A stretch of 64,000 nucleotides of DNA. It comes from an uncultured Veillonella sp. GTDB taxonomy: Bacteria; Bacillota; Negativicutes; Veillonellales; Veillonellaceae. The position numbers and the translations under genes were made by a program. The stretch spans positions 124,001-188,000 of the forward strand of contig NZ_CALJON010000008.1 in NCBI RefSeq assembly GCF_937981445.1, written 5' to 3'. Of this stretch, positions 8,078 to 18,700 are shown piece after piece; within the stretch, counting starts at the first letter, position 1; each line of letters begins with the position of its first letter. The notes under the pieces were generated by a model. It saw only the letters and a list, made by a program, of their open reading frames with translations. It had not been told where the DNA came from and searched no databases.

Positions 8078-10741
8078 TTATGAATGAGGGGGAGTCTCAT
8101 CGTCCTCATCAGGGATGATTTCTACATATATATCATTGCCTTCTGCAGCGGCCGTAGTCAACGCACCTAATAAAAGAGGATTATTGCGTTCCTCCTCCGT
8201 GCTCTGGTCAGGACTCCACTTAGGTAGGTTTTCTAAGGCCTTTCGATTGATGCCTTCCACCATCTCATCACTGCTATTAGTCCCCGTATTTATAGGCGAC
8301 GCTGGTGGATTAGGCTGCGTAGTCATCGTGACCATATTACTACTAGGATCTAATCCTGCTTCAATTTGAGCACTGCCGAAATCATCAATAATATCAGCCC
8401 CTGGTGCTTCTGGAGTCAGTCCATAGGGCGTATCCTGTGAATCAGGACTTACGGTCAAGGCAGGACCCGAATTCGTTCCCACATTACGCTTAGCTAGTGC
8501 TGCCAAGGCGGCTTGTTTTGCCATTTCATGATTAGATTGAGCTGCTGTCCCTTGAATTGGTGGTGCTCCCATGACAGCGTTCTCGCCTTGCATTGGCGGC
8601 GTACTCATGGTGGCGGTTCCCCCTTGAGTTGACAGCGCACCCAGAGCAGAGCTTCCCCCTTGAGTTGGTGGAGCTCCCATAACAGAGTTCTCGCCTTGAG
8701 CTAGCGGCGCAGTCATAGCAAGATCGTTTTCCTTAGCATGACCTACACTGGACACTGCCGCGGAAGGCGCTCCATGGTGCATAGGGGCCACCTCTGGAGC
8801 CACTTGTCCTTGAGTACCACTCGCTTTATGATGACTACCAGAACCAAATAAATTTTTTAACGCCTCTCGATAGCCTTGGTCTGTCGGACTATTATGACTA
8901 ATTACTTGCACCGATAGAGGACGTCCTACTACATGGAGCAAAGCCTCTTCTACTTCACCTAAGCGCGTTGCTGAGCCAGCAATACTAATTAAGCTAGGTC
9001 CCTTAAAAACAAACACTGCATGAGTTTCATCCAAATAACTCATAGCAGACATACTAAAGAAACTGCGTGTCATTTGCCAATTCTTTTTCTTTGTGTACTC
9101 AATGACTTTTTGCCATATATCTTTATATTGACTAGGATGAACCACTTGTTGCCCTAATATGATAGCCATATTTCCAGGGGTTGATAAAATTTGCTTTTTA
9201 CCTTTACCAGCTTTACCCCCTGTATGACTGTTATTATTAGCAGTTGGTGCACCATTACCGGCCAGACGTTGCACGCGAGGTGGCTGCATACCAGGTACGG
9301 CAGCAGTACCGCCATTCATCATAGTCCCTGCTGAAGCCGGCACACTTGGCAAAACGCCGCCTGAAGGATGATTCCCTAATGTAGCACTTGGAAGCTGATT
9401 TTCTAATGCATCACCTGGGAGTTGATTTCCTAAAATAGTACCGGGGTTACCAGACATAGGACTTGTTAAACCACCTACTGGCTGCGCTGTATAGGCTCCA
9501 TTCATAGGTCCTGCCTGTGCCCCTTGGTGAACCGGAAAATTACCGGACTCAACCACTTGCTCTAATTCAGCAATACGTGTAGCCAATGCATCGCGATCAG
9601 CCCCTAAATTTCGCTCGATGGCAGCAACTCGCTCTTCCACATCGGCCCCATCAGATTGCACCCGCGCGCAAAGCCCTAAGAGTCCCATTTCAATAACGAT
9701 ACGAGGATTATCAACCCGTTTAGCATCATTTAAGACCTGCTGCAATTCCTTTACATAATAGTTTAATTCATCAATACTCACACTACTTGCTTGTACTGTA
9801 AAACTTTCTTTAAAGGGTGTATACAAACTTAGTTCTTCCGCATTAGGCATTACTTTTTGAATCAAGAGGGCCCTTACATGTTCTATGAGGGCTTCTAAAA
9901 TTTGACGACTATCGCGCCCTTCCATAAGGGCTGTCTTAGCGGCTACTAACACATTAGCACCATCTCCAGCACGCAAGATATCAAAGAAGGAAATAATCCA
10001 CTCCTTGCTCACTAAGCCAATCATAGTTTCCACGGTACTCGCCGTAATCGTATCAGATGTCATGCCTGAACATTGGTCTAAAATGCTGAGCGCATCACGT
10101 AACCCGCCATCTGCATGAATAGCAATTAATTGCGCTGCCTGCGGGTCTAAGGATATATTAGAGGCCTGAGCCACCTTCAATAAATGAGCACTAATATCTT
10201 CTGCTGTAATGCGTCTAAACGTATAGCGTTGACAGCGAGATAAAATTGTTACAGGTAATTTATCTATTTCAGTAGTAGCAAAAATAAATAGCACATGATC
10301 TGGCGGCTCTTCAATGGTCTTTAAAAGCGCATTCCAAGCTTCATTAGTAAGCATATGGGCTTCATCAATGATGAATATTTTTTTGCGTCCTTCTACGGGT
10401 AAGAATTTTACACTTTCACGAAGAGCCCGTATTTCATCAATGCCGCGATTAGAAGCCGCATCAATTTCCATAACGTCCATGGACTGGCCATTTAAAATCT
10501 GCTTACAACTCGTACATTCATTACAAGGATGGTCAGTGGGGCCTTTTTCACAGTTGATAGCACGGGCGAAAATTTTTGCAATACTAGTCTTACCTGTTCC
10601 CCTTGGTCCAGAAAACAAGTATGCATGGGCCACTTTATCTTCCCGAATAGCCCGCATCAAGGTTTCACTCACTTGCTTTTGTCCTACTACATCGGTGAAT
10701 GTTTGAGGTCGCCATTTTCTATATAAAGCTAAATAACTCAT
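8078..10741 (-). CDS. dnaX: DNA polymerase III subunit gamma/tau
   Basis: An 887-residue clamp-loader ATPase, long for the family. Residues 1-360 are the conserved AAA+ part: Walker A GPRGTGKTS, a four-Cys zinc module (CEKG...CNECTSC), and IDEAHML. About residues 400-515 and 620-880 are low complexity, rich in Gly, Pro, Ala, Gln, Met and Ser, with near-repeats of MGAPP-TQGG type. Between them (about 525-612) is a folded segment that probably belongs to the tau C-terminal region. The start has AAGGAGG. No convincing slippery heptamer for a gamma form was found. The gene heads the dnaX-ybaB-recR-bofA operon and follows the SRP RNA gene, as in Bacillus. Confidence 0.96.
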   Translation of the reverse strand: MSYLALYRKWRPQTFTDVVGQKQVSETLMRAIREDKVAHAYLFSGPRGTGKTSIAKIFARAINCEKGPTDHPCNECTSCKQILNGQSMDVMEIDAASNRGIDEIRALRESVKFLPVEGRKKIFIIDEAHMLTNEAWNALLKTIEEPPDHVLFIFATTEIDKLPVTILSRCQRYTFRRITAEDISAHLLKVAQASNISLDPQAAQLIAIHADGGLRDALSILDQCSGMTSDTITASTVETMIGLVSKEWIISFFDILRAGDGANVLVAAKTALMEGRDSRQILEALIEHVRALLIQKVMPNAEELSLYTPFKESFTVQASSVSIDELNYYVKELQQVLNDAKRVDNPRIVIEMGLLGLCARVQSDGADVEERVAAIERNLGADRDALATRIAELEQVVESGNFPVHQGAQAGPMNGAYTAQPVGGLTSPMSGNPGTILGNQLPGDALENQLPSATLGNHPSGGVLPSVPASAGTMMNGGTAAVPGMQPPRVQRLAGNGAPTANNNSHTGGKAGKGKKQILSTPGNMAIILGQQVVHPSQYKDIWQKVIEYTKKKNWQMTRSFFSMSAMSYLDETHAVFVFKGPSLISIAGSATRLGEVEEALLHVVGRPLSVQVISHNSPTDQGYREALKNLFGSGSHHKASGTQGQVAPEVAPMHHGAPSAAVSSVGHAKENDLAMTAPLAQGENSVMGAPPTQGGSSALGALSTQGGTATMSTPPMQGENAVMGAPPIQGTAAQSNHEMAKQAALAALAKRNVGTNSGPALTVSPDSQDTPYGLTPEAPGADIIDDFGSAQIEAGLDPSSNMVTMTTQPNPPASPINTGTNSSDEMVEGINRKALENLPKWSPDQSTEEERNNPLLLGALTTAAAEGNDIYVEIIPDEDDETPPHS

Positions 10742-10815
10742 CAGCCCCTCCTTCCTACAGTCATCACATCTACTACTATTTAATACTCTCTACGTCACAT
10801 TCTAATAATACATAT

Positions 10816-10840
10816 AAAAAAAGCAGCGGTAACCGCTGCT
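10816..10840 (-). terminator. Terminator of the SRP RNA gene
   Basis: A near-perfect GC-rich hairpin (10822-10830 with 10832-10840, loop opening to about five bases) is followed on the minus strand by seven U. It closes the SRP RNA transcript about 75 bp before dnaX. Confidence 0.88.
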
Positions 10841-11006
10841 TTCTTCTGCCTATGCAGCACTCGATTATGACAGCCTCATAGGTTCCCTTGTGGCACATGG
10901 AAGTGACCGCTTAGTGCTGCTATCTCTCGATCCTGACACGATTCACAGGCTCCCATTGCACAAGCCCCACAAGACTGCCATAATCCAGTCCTGCATTACG
11001 GCTAGC
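10841..11006 (-). ncRNA. ffs: Signal recognition particle RNA (SRP RNA, 4.5S/scRNA)
   Basis: Read on the minus strand, 10910-10950 carries the SRP domain IV pattern: GTGAATCGTGTCAGG, an AUC/GAU stem with a GAGA tetraloop, then AGCAGCACTAAGCGG. The internal loops needed for Ffh binding (TCAGG opposite AGCAG) are present. Flanking arms pair over more than 20 bp (11.0-10.97 kb with 10.88-10.85 kb), giving the long hairpin of the molecule. The apical stem differs from the usual UCC-GGAA-GGA but keeps a GNRA loop. Size and fold indicate a bacterial SRP RNA. Its place directly upstream of dnaX matches Bacillus. Exact ends are inferred from promoter and terminator. Confidence 0.9.
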
Positions 11007-11012
11007 TATATC

Positions 11013-11041
11013 ATTATATCTTAATAAAGGGAAAAATACAA
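11013..11041 (-). promoter_or_regulatory. SRP RNA promoter
   Basis: TTGTAT (11036-11041) and TATAAT (11013-11018) on the minus strand, 17-bp spacing. Transcription should start near 11006. Confidence 0.85.
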
Positions 11042-11055
11042 TACTAGGAAGTACA

Positions 11056-11185
11056 GCCTCTTTATTATCTTTATTATCTTTATGGTCTTTGTTATCTTTG
11101 TTATCTTTGTTATATTTATTTTCCATGTTATCCTTGTTCTCTGTATGCTCTTTGTTCTCTGTGTGCTTTTTGTTCCCTATGTTCC
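11056..11185. repeat. Degenerate 9-bp tandem repeat
   Basis: About twelve imperfect copies of a 9-bp unit (tttgttatc and variants) lie upstream of the SRP RNA promoter. They make an open frame on the minus strand encoding repeats of Asn-Lys-Asp, which I do not count as a gene. Confidence 0.7.
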
Positions 11186-11416
11186 CTTTCTCATCTTCAT
11201 TGTCTCCAGTATACTTACATATTGATTTCAATATGTATAAAATATGATTTCCCAATCTACAATTCGCTAAAAGTCCCTCGGTTTTAATTCTACAGTCTAT
11301 ACGAATGCGAAAAACTTGTAGTATAATATATTTTGTGCTTTTTTTATGGAAATTATAACAGTTATTAAATATTTACTTTCTTTTTCTATTCTATACGTTT
11401 TAATGAAAGGATTTAT

Positions 11417-12835
11417 ATGGATTTATTCAACAATATAATCGGTTCCATTACTGGTTTCCTTTGGGACTATATCATTATTATCTTCCTCATTGGCGCTGGT
11501 ATTTGGTTTTCCATTACTACTAAGTTCATTCAAATACGAGAAATAAAGGAAATGGTCCGACTCCTAGGTGAAGGTGTGGGCACAAAAACAGAAGGTAATC
11601 GCATTTCCTCCTTCCAAGCTTTCTGTGTTAGCTCCGCATCACGCGTTGGTGTTGGAAATATTGCCGGTATTGCCATTGCTGTCGTACTCGGTGGTCCTGG
11701 CGCAGTATTTTGGATGTGGTTCATCGCCTTTCTAGGGGCCTCCACAGGCTTTGTAGAAAGTACATTGGCACAGATTTACAAAGTTCCTTCCCAAAAAGGT
11801 GGCTTCCATGGCGGTCCTGCCTATTATATTAAAGCCGGCTTGAAAAGTCCCTTCTTTGCCTTCCTATTTGCCGTACTAATCAGTGTTACCTATGGACTTA
11901 TTTACAACTCCGTTCAAGCTAATACGATTTCCATGGCCTTACAAGTGTTTGAGCTAAATGGTCATATTGTAGGACTAACTGTAGCCATTCTTACGGCCCT
12001 AGTTATCTTCGGTGGCATTGCGCGCATCGCCAAACTTAGCGAATGGTTCGTGCCTCTTATGGCTGGTATTTATATTTTAACCGCTGTCTTTATTACCTTA
12101 GTACATATTACGGAACTACCACACATTTTATATCGCATCGTTACCGAAGCCTTTTCCTTTGATGCAGCCTCTGGCGGCTTCTTTGGCGCCGCCATGATGA
12201 ATGGTATCAAGCGTGGCCTTTTCTCCAACGAAGCAGGCGAAGGTTCCGTCCCAAATGCTGCAGCCACGGCCGATGTAAGTCATCCTGTAAAACAAGGTCT
12301 TATCCAAAGCTTTGGGGTATTCGTGGATACCTTCTTAGTATGTAGTGCCTCCGCTTTTATCGTGCTTTTATCAGGTAATTTTGAAACCTCTGGACTTACG
12401 GGGATCGCCTTAGTACAACATGATTTATCCCTTCAATTAGGCAGTTGGGCCCCTAGTGTCATGGCCATTTTCATCTTTATGTTTGCCTTCTCCTCTATTG
12501 TAGGCAACTACTACTATGGTGAAATTAACATTGCCCATTTAACTAAAAATCCAATGTACCTCAACATATTCCGTATCTTAGTCGTCTTCATGGTATACTT
12601 TGGCTGTGTAGCGTCTTTAAATCTTGTGTGGAATCTAGCGGATCTCTTCATGGCCTTCATGGTACTCACCAACTTAACGGCCATTTTATTACTCAACAAA
12701 CAATCTGAACTGGCTACCCTAGACTATTTCAAACAGAAAAAAGCAGGTATCAAAGAACCCGTATTCCACCGCGATGTATTAACTGACCGCGATGGCATTG
12801 TATGGTGGCATGAAAATGCTAAGCACCAAGACTAA
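11417..12835 (+). CDS. Sodium:alanine (AGCS family) symporter
   Basis: A 472-residue protein with about ten membrane spans. Family signatures include SSFQAFCVSSASRVGVGNIAGIA near residue 65, GGPGAVFWMW, and the conserved FSNEAGEGSVPNAAA region near residue 275. AGCS proteins import alanine or glycine with sodium or protons. The substrate cannot be narrowed further. The ATG has AAAGGA upstream, and a TATAAT at 11322-11327 may be the -10 box, though no good -35 is seen. It is a single gene closed by a long hairpin shared with the converging amidohydrolase gene. Confidence 0.93.
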   Translation: MDLFNNIIGSITGFLWDYIIIIFLIGAGIWFSITTKFIQIREIKEMVRLLGEGVGTKTEGNRISSFQAFCVSSASRVGVGNIAGIAIAVVLGGPGAVFWMWFIAFLGASTGFVESTLAQIYKVPSQKGGFHGGPAYYIKAGLKSPFFAFLFAVLISVTYGLIYNSVQANTISMALQVFELNGHIVGLTVAILTALVIFGGIARIAKLSEWFVPLMAGIYILTAVFITLVHITELPHILYRIVTEAFSFDAASGGFFGAAMMNGIKRGLFSNEAGEGSVPNAAATADVSHPVKQGLIQSFGVFVDTFLVCSASAFIVLLSGNFETSGLTGIALVQHDLSLQLGSWAPSVMAIFIFMFAFSSIVGNYYYGEINIAHLTKNPMYLNIFRILVVFMVYFGCVASLNLVWNLADLFMAFMVLTNLTAILLLNKQSELATLDYFKQKKAGIKEPVFHRDVLTDRDGIVWWHENAKHQD

Positions 12836-12842
12836 ATAAAAA

Positions 12843-12921
12843 ACAAAAACGCCATAAACACTTCACTGCATCAGTCGAATATATCGAATTTGATGTGAGA
12901 AGTAGTTATGGCGTTTTTTAT
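12843..12921. terminator. Long bidirectional hairpin terminator
   Basis: A 10-bp perfect outer stem (12848-12857 with 12906-12915) flanked by A-run and T-run is extended inward by imperfect pairing, so almost the whole 70 nt folds. It serves both converging genes. Confidence 0.85.
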
Positions 12922-12930
12922 TTCCATCAT

Positions 12931-14157
12931 TTATCCTTCAAATTCCGCCTTAATTGCTTTTAATGTATCAGGTGTTTCCATTAAATGTAACAAGGTTTTC
13001 ACGATAATAGACGCCCCTTCTTCAATGGACGTTTTAATGGTTGGTTCAGTCATAGCCTGAGCAAATTCGATGGTATGACACACTTTATCAGCCCCTTTTA
13101 GGCGTAAGGTAGGATGAAAGGCAGGGCAAATTTTACTTACATTGCCAATATCTGAACTTCCTAGGTCAGTGGGCTTACCAGTTTTATGTGGAATAGCAAG
13201 CTCCTCGTAAACCTGCTCAATAAGGGCTGTGCCGGCCTCATTCCACTTCATGTCATCAAAGCTATTGCCGTACATGTTCATTTCATAGGTCGTCCCAGTT
13301 GCTAGGGCCGCCCCTTTTACACAATTAGTAATTTTATATACCAAGGTATCCAAATACGCCCGTTCTGTATGACGCACACAAAGTTCAAATTCCGCATATT
13401 CTGGAATTACATTCGATGCATTGCCACCATTAATAACATAGTAACCAATGCGTGTTTCTGGCCTTGTTTGCTGACGAAGCATGTCTATCGCCTGAAATGC
13501 TAAATTCATGCCATTAAGCGCATTAACACCATTCCAAGGCTCACCGGCCGCATGAGCTGGTACACCATGAAAGGCTATGCGATAACAATCAAGAGCTAAA
13601 AAGGCTGAATTAGCCCGTGATTCAACGCCATCCATATGAACCATGATAGCAAAATCATACTCATCAAATTCACCAGCCTTAACTAAATCAACCTTACCAC
13701 CAGTGGCCTCCTCATCCGGTGTACCTATAATATCCACATCCATAGGTAAACCCTCAGCGCCTTCCGCCTTAAGCGCAGCATCAAGCCCTTTTAAAGTTAA
13801 TGCTGCTAAGGTGCTAATAGAGCCGCTAGCACAATGTCCACAACCATGGCCAATATTAGGCAGGGCATCATATTCACATAAAATAGCCAATCTTGGACGA
13901 CGTAGCCCTTTACGCCCGTGAATCATCAAACCTGTCGTAGTATCGCCTTTGATGACTTGTCCTCTAAAGGAGTGTGTAACGCCACTAAGTTCACGAGAAA
14001 TAGGAATCCCTGCCCCTTCAAGAATCGAACTAATATAACGAGCCGATTGTTCTTCCTGCCCCGATATTTCTGGATGTGCTGCAAGTTCAAAATTTATATT
14101 GAATGCTTGTTCCTTATGCGCTTCTATCTGTGCCTTAGCACGTTCCCAATATGTCAT
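12931..14157 (-). CDS. M20 family metallo-amidohydrolase (AbgB/aminoacylase-like)
   Basis: A 408-residue cytosolic peptidase-like protein. It has the metal-binding GHGCGHCASGS stretch near residue 105, GTPDEEATGGK with the catalytic Glu pair near residue 150, and a dimerisation domain (about 190-310). M20 amidohydrolases of this branch cleave N-acyl amino acids or p-aminobenzoyl-glutamate-like amides with two metal ions. The substrate is not predictable. No signal peptide. The gene has AGGAGG upstream and stands alone, between alsT-like and binding-protein genes that also concern amino acids. Confidence 0.88.
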   Translation of the reverse strand: MTYWERAKAQIEAHKEQAFNINFELAAHPEISGQEEQSARYISSILEGAGIPISRELSGVTHSFRGQVIKGDTTTGLMIHGRKGLRRPRLAILCEYDALPNIGHGCGHCASGSISTLAALTLKGLDAALKAEGAEGLPMDVDIIGTPDEEATGGKVDLVKAGEFDEYDFAIMVHMDGVESRANSAFLALDCYRIAFHGVPAHAAGEPWNGVNALNGMNLAFQAIDMLRQQTRPETRIGYYVINGGNASNVIPEYAEFELCVRHTERAYLDTLVYKITNCVKGAALATGTTYEMNMYGNSFDDMKWNEAGTALIEQVYEELAIPHKTGKPTDLGSSDIGNVSKICPAFHPTLRLKGADKVCHTIEFAQAMTEPTIKTSIEEGASIIVKTLLHLMETPDTLKAIKAEFEG

Positions 14158-14540
14158 ACAAACCTCCTATGTCTCAATGGTTCACACATAAACGCCCTTC
14201 ATTACTGCTTATTACATGTCAAAGTGCTCTGCATTGAAGCGTAGTTCACACTTAAGCCTTTTCTTCAAAACGTATTTTACACGCAACCAATAGTCTCTGT
14301 AAATTTATAACTCAATCAGTGCATAAATTCAAATGCCATACACTTTGCTTTTTATTATACTCATTTCACCTATATAAGTATACATAGAGTTTTATAAATC
14401 GCTATCAACCAATTTATTCATTGTACTATTTCGTGTTTTTCCGTCTATTTAGCAAATAACATCTTAGCGTTATTTCTTTATAGCAGATGGTATCTCCTAT
14501 GAATAACCTCAAGAAATTAAGTAATTCTATCATTTCTATG
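14158..14540. other. AT-rich intergenic region without a recognisable gene
   Basis: No convincing ORF, tRNA or strong hairpin was seen between the amidohydrolase start and the promoter of the binding-protein gene. It must hold the amidohydrolase promoter, which I could not pinpoint. Confidence 0.5.
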
Positions 14541-14569
14541 TTGATATTTATACAGAAAAAAGTTATAAT
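14541..14569 (+). promoter_or_regulatory. Promoter of the amino-acid binding lipoprotein gene
   Basis: TTGATA (14541-14546), 17-bp spacer, TATAAT (14564-14569). The roughly 75-nt leader that follows contains a weak GAGGAG/CTCCTC hairpin, too small to call a riboswitch. Confidence 0.85.
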
Positions 14570-14651
14570 GTGCCTATGAATTGAGAGGAGACAGTAGTTC
14601 ATTCCTATCAAACTCCTCAAAATAGTACTCATGGGGCATAAGGAGGCATAT

Positions 14652-15443
14652 ATGTTTAGCAATTTAAAGAAATTTGCATCTAAAAGAGTAGTTCTTGGTG
14701 TAACTGCTGCTTTATTAGCTGTTGGTCTATTAGCTGGTTGTGGCAATGATTCTGCACAACAAGGAGAAAAGGTACTTCGCGTGGGCGCCGAAACAACCTT
14801 CCCTCCATTCGAATTTACTGAAGGCGATAAATATGTAGGCTTTGATATCGACTTGGCTGAAGCTATCGCTAAAAAAATGGGTTACAAAATGGAATTCAAG
14901 AGCATGGGCTTTGATGCATTAATTCCAGCGCTTCAAAGTAATGATATTGATATGATTGCATCTGGTATTAATGCTACACCAGAACGCGCTAAAGCAGTTG
15001 ATTTCTCCGAACCATACTTCACTGAAGGCGGCTTTGCTATTGTTGTTCGCAAAGATAACACTACCATCAATGACTGGAAAGACTTAGAAGGCAAACGTAT
15101 CATCACTCAAATTGGTACTATTCCTTCTGAAATGGCCCGCAAAATTGACGGTGCTCAAGTAAAAGACGTAGATAGCAATTCCCAAGCATTCAATGAATTA
15201 CAAGCTAATACAGCGGATGCTATGATTCTTGATAATGCAGTCGCTATGTATTATTTAAAACAAGGGGCTGACAAGGATCTAAAAATCACTGGTCAACCAA
15301 CACAAGCTGAAGGCACTGTATGGGCATTCCGCAAAGGGGATAATGAACTTCGCGAAAAAGCTAACAAAGCACTTCAAGACTTAAAAGCTGATGGCACATA
15401 CCAAAAAATTTATGACAAATGGTTTGGTTCTAGCCAGAAATAA
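14652..15443 (+). CDS. Amino-acid ABC transporter substrate-binding lipoprotein
   Basis: A 263-residue family 3 solute-binding protein. It has a lysine-rich N-terminus, a hydrophobic signal and lipobox LLAGC with the acylated Cys at residue 30. The mature part shows FPPFEF, GFDIDLAEAIAKKMG and the DFSEPYF motif, all typical of GlnH/FliY-like polar amino-acid binders. AAGGAGG sits just before the ATG at 14652, so an upstream in-frame ATG at 14631 is rejected. No permease or ATPase gene is adjacent, so it must work with a transporter encoded elsewhere. The ligand is unknown. Confidence 0.93.
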   Translation: MFSNLKKFASKRVVLGVTAALLAVGLLAGCGNDSAQQGEKVLRVGAETTFPPFEFTEGDKYVGFDIDLAEAIAKKMGYKMEFKSMGFDALIPALQSNDIDMIASGINATPERAKAVDFSEPYFTEGGFAIVVRKDNTTINDWKDLEGKRIITQIGTIPSEMARKIDGAQVKDVDSNSQAFNELQANTADAMILDNAVAMYYLKQGADKDLKITGQPTQAEGTVWAFRKGDNELREKANKALQDLKADGTYQKIYDKWFGSSQK

Positions 15444-15491
15444 TCCTGTAAGTTAGGTACAGCGTAATAAAGTAAATTTTAAATATAAAAT

Positions 15492-15526
15492 AAAAATAGG
15501 AGCTCTAAGAGCTCCTATTTTTTTAT
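15492..15526 (+). terminator. Intrinsic terminator
   Basis: A 13-bp perfect stem (15492-15504 with 15510-15522), 5-nt loop and T-run after the binding-protein gene. Confidence 0.92.
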
Positions 15527-15581
15527 TTTCTACTATCTGCCATAACTCATATCTTTTGCATTATAGCGCTTATATTTTACA

Positions 15582-15704
15582 CTATACTACTTATGCGTTA
15601 CTCTATACAACTTACGCTTTCCCCTATACTACTCATGCGTTACTCTATACGACTTAGGTGTTACTCTATACGACCTATGTGTTACCCTATAATGCTTATG
15701 CTTT
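15582..15704. repeat. 21-22 bp tandem repeat next to the addA stop
   Basis: About six imperfect copies of a unit like ctatactacttatgcgttac fill the space directly after addA. Copies differ at several positions, so the array looks old. Confidence 0.8.
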
Positions 15705-15711
15705 ATCATAC

Positions 15712-18700
15712 TCAAATTTTAACTGCTTCATGAAGTCTAAAAGAGTAAATATATGTTTCTTTAACAGGTATATGCGTCAATGTTTCTAAGGCCTCTTTAT
15801 ACATGCGCAATTGTAATGCATAGCGCTGTTTCAATTCCTCACCGGATCGAACGCGGTCTGTTTTATAATCAACCAATACCCATGCGCCATCTTCTAAAAA
15901 GACAGTATCAATAATCCCCTGTAAAAATAACTGTTCACCCTTTGGTACTTCTTTATAAACAGTCTGTGCTTCTAGGAGTAAACTGAAGGGCCATTCCCGC
16001 TCAACTCGCTGGGACTTAAGGAGTCGGCGTCCTAAGGAAGATGTAAAAAATCTGTACAAGCTCCCCACACCCAATACATGACGTTCTTCTTCAGTAAAAT
16101 AACCTGCCAAAGTCAATGTATCTAAAGCTTCACTTAACGATTCTTTGGTATAGTCCTTCAAAGGCAACCATTGCATGGCTTCATGCATTAAAGTGCCCCA
16201 TTGTACACCGCTTTGTAAGGCTGTCTCGGCTCGAAAAGAGGCTGGTGCTAAGCTAAATATTCCCAAGTCTACTTCGTTATCACTCGCAAGCTCTTCAACA
16301 GGCGTCGCTTCCGTATCAGTTGCCCTAAGAGACATTACTGTATTGTCTTCAGTAGACTGTGCCGCTACAATACGCTCTTCAGCATCCTGTGCCTCTACTG
16401 CAGTCCCTTGAGCATCCTGTGCCGCTACGGTAATCCCCTTACCATCCTGCACCGCATCAACAGTAAGGCTATTGGACGGTGCAGACGAATTTATTTCGCC
16501 CTTTTCTATTCCTTCTAAGCCAATAACTGGCAAGGAGTCTGCTAAAGGCTGGGCTTCCTCTTCCATTTCAGCAAAACGACGTTTCAATTCGCTAACAGAA
16601 ATTTTGGCTGCCCGTTCTGTAGCCGCTTCATAAGGATAGGCAAAGTCAAAGCGCTTTGCTAGAAAATCTGGTAACGGTGACGCTTCAATAGGTGCTAACT
16701 GGCGAATCGCTGAAAGCATTTCACTTTCCTTAGCTCTATGAGTAAGGCGCTCTCTATATGCATTACCATCATGAACCGAGACGGCTACCTTACAAGATTT
16801 GTAAGGTAAATCCATGAGTCTCACTTCTTCAACGCCACTATGAACACGCAGTATATTACCTTCAATATGACGCCCCAAAGCCATTACAATCCAATCTAAA
16901 TATGAATTGGCGCCTTGAATCAAAGCACTAGAGAATTTTTCATCATTGCATACGAGCGCAGGTGCTACTGTAGACTGACAAAAGGATTCTAATCCCTTAA
17001 TATAGCCCGTAATAAAGAGTTTATCCCTAGCACGTGTAAGAGCTACATATAACACACGCTCTTCCTCAGCTTTCATAGCATGTGCCGCATGATCGCGCGC
17101 ATAGAGCCATGGAAAGGTACCATAGAGCAATCGATAGTCTTCATAATAGCCTTTTAAACCAATGCCACTCTCACTGTCTAAAATCATGGATTTTCGCAAA
17201 TCCATGTCATTGAATTTTTTATTCGTAGACATGAGAAATACCACCGGAAATTCGAGGCCTTTACTCTTATGAATGGTCATAATGCGCACCACATCATCGG
17301 CCTCACTCACCGTAGTGCCTTGCCCCAAGTCCTTGCCAGCAGCTTGCAAACTCTCTAAAAAGCGCAAGAAACGGAATAAGCCTCTAAAGCTGCCTGACTC
17401 ATATTGCTTAGCCCTTGTATATAAGGCCATCACATTAGCCCTTCGCACTAGGCCATTCGGCATGGCACTGACATATTCCAAATAATTCATTTCTTCGTAA
17501 ATAGTCCACAATAGTTCACTTACACTGTGACGCCGAGAATAGGTTCGCCACCGCTCTAAGCGCTCCACAAACACCTGCAAAGCCCTATTATCAGTCGATT
17601 TGGCATACTCAGGCAAAACACTCCACAAGGATCCCTCTCCAGTCAAACGAAGACGTCCTAATTCGTTCGCATCCATGCCTACAAAAGACGATGCTAGGAC
17701 AATAGCCATAGAAAGATCCTGTTCTGGATTGTCAATAATCTGCAATAAAGCGAGAAGTAATTTTATTTCAATAGCACTAAAGTACCCACTCTTTGACTCC
17801 GCATAAGCGGGGATTTTTTTGGCTCGCAATGCTTCTACAATGCGATTCCCCTTCCCTTCTGTGGACCGCAGTAAAATTACAATATCGCGATACATCAAAG
17901 GTCTAAACGAACCATCTTTTTCTTCCACCACATAGTTACCAGCCATAAGCTGTTCAATCTTCTCTACAACAAAGGCAATTTCTTTGTCCTGATTATCGAG
18001 CTCATCCTTTTCGTCTGAAGATCCTTCACTACTACCATTAACTGGAGCCGCTGAAGAAAGACTAGACTGACTGGTATTCCCCTTACCATTAGAAGGGGAT
18101 TGACTAGTCCCTACACCGGACTGGGCTTGACTAACCGCTGGACTAGACTTAGCTTGATTAGTTACTGCACTAGACGGCTCTGAATTAGACGCATCCTGTT
18201 CGTCAACTGCCGATTTGCCATCGCCCACATCCAGCACATGTAGCTCCACAGCACCGCCTACCCAATTAGATGGTGCGTCCTTTACTTTACGACCTGCATA
18301 CAGCGCTTCCGCTTTGCCATAATCAAGCTCTGCGCCATCGGTCGTCATAATTTGACTAAATAAGAAATTAGTAAAATCTAGTATATTTTCATCAGATCTA
18401 AAATTTTTAGCCAAATCAATGCGGCGCTCTTCATCCTCTACATCATGACCAAAGGTATTATACTTATGCAAAAACAAACCTGGATTAGCCATGCGGAAGC
18501 GATAAATACTTTGCTTTACATCGCCCACATAAAAGCGATTGTCCTTACGGGATACCAAATTAACGATGGCTTCCTGTACGCCACTAGTATCCTGGTATTC
18601 ATCTACCATAATTTCTTTGAATTGCTCTTGAAGTTCCAAAGCCACTTCAGAGGGTATCCACTGTCCGTCTTCATCCTTATCTCTTAGAATCTGTAAGCAC

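Noticed and set aside
9185..9215. Possible dnaX frameshift site (taaaaag)
   Set aside because: The heptamer is not the strong A-AAA-AAG form and no clear stimulatory stem or early stop product was seen.
10920..11255. 111-codon minus-strand ORF rich in Asn-Lys-Asp
   Set aside because: It is produced by a 9-bp repeat, runs across the SRP RNA promoter and into the RNA, and has no good ribosome-binding site.
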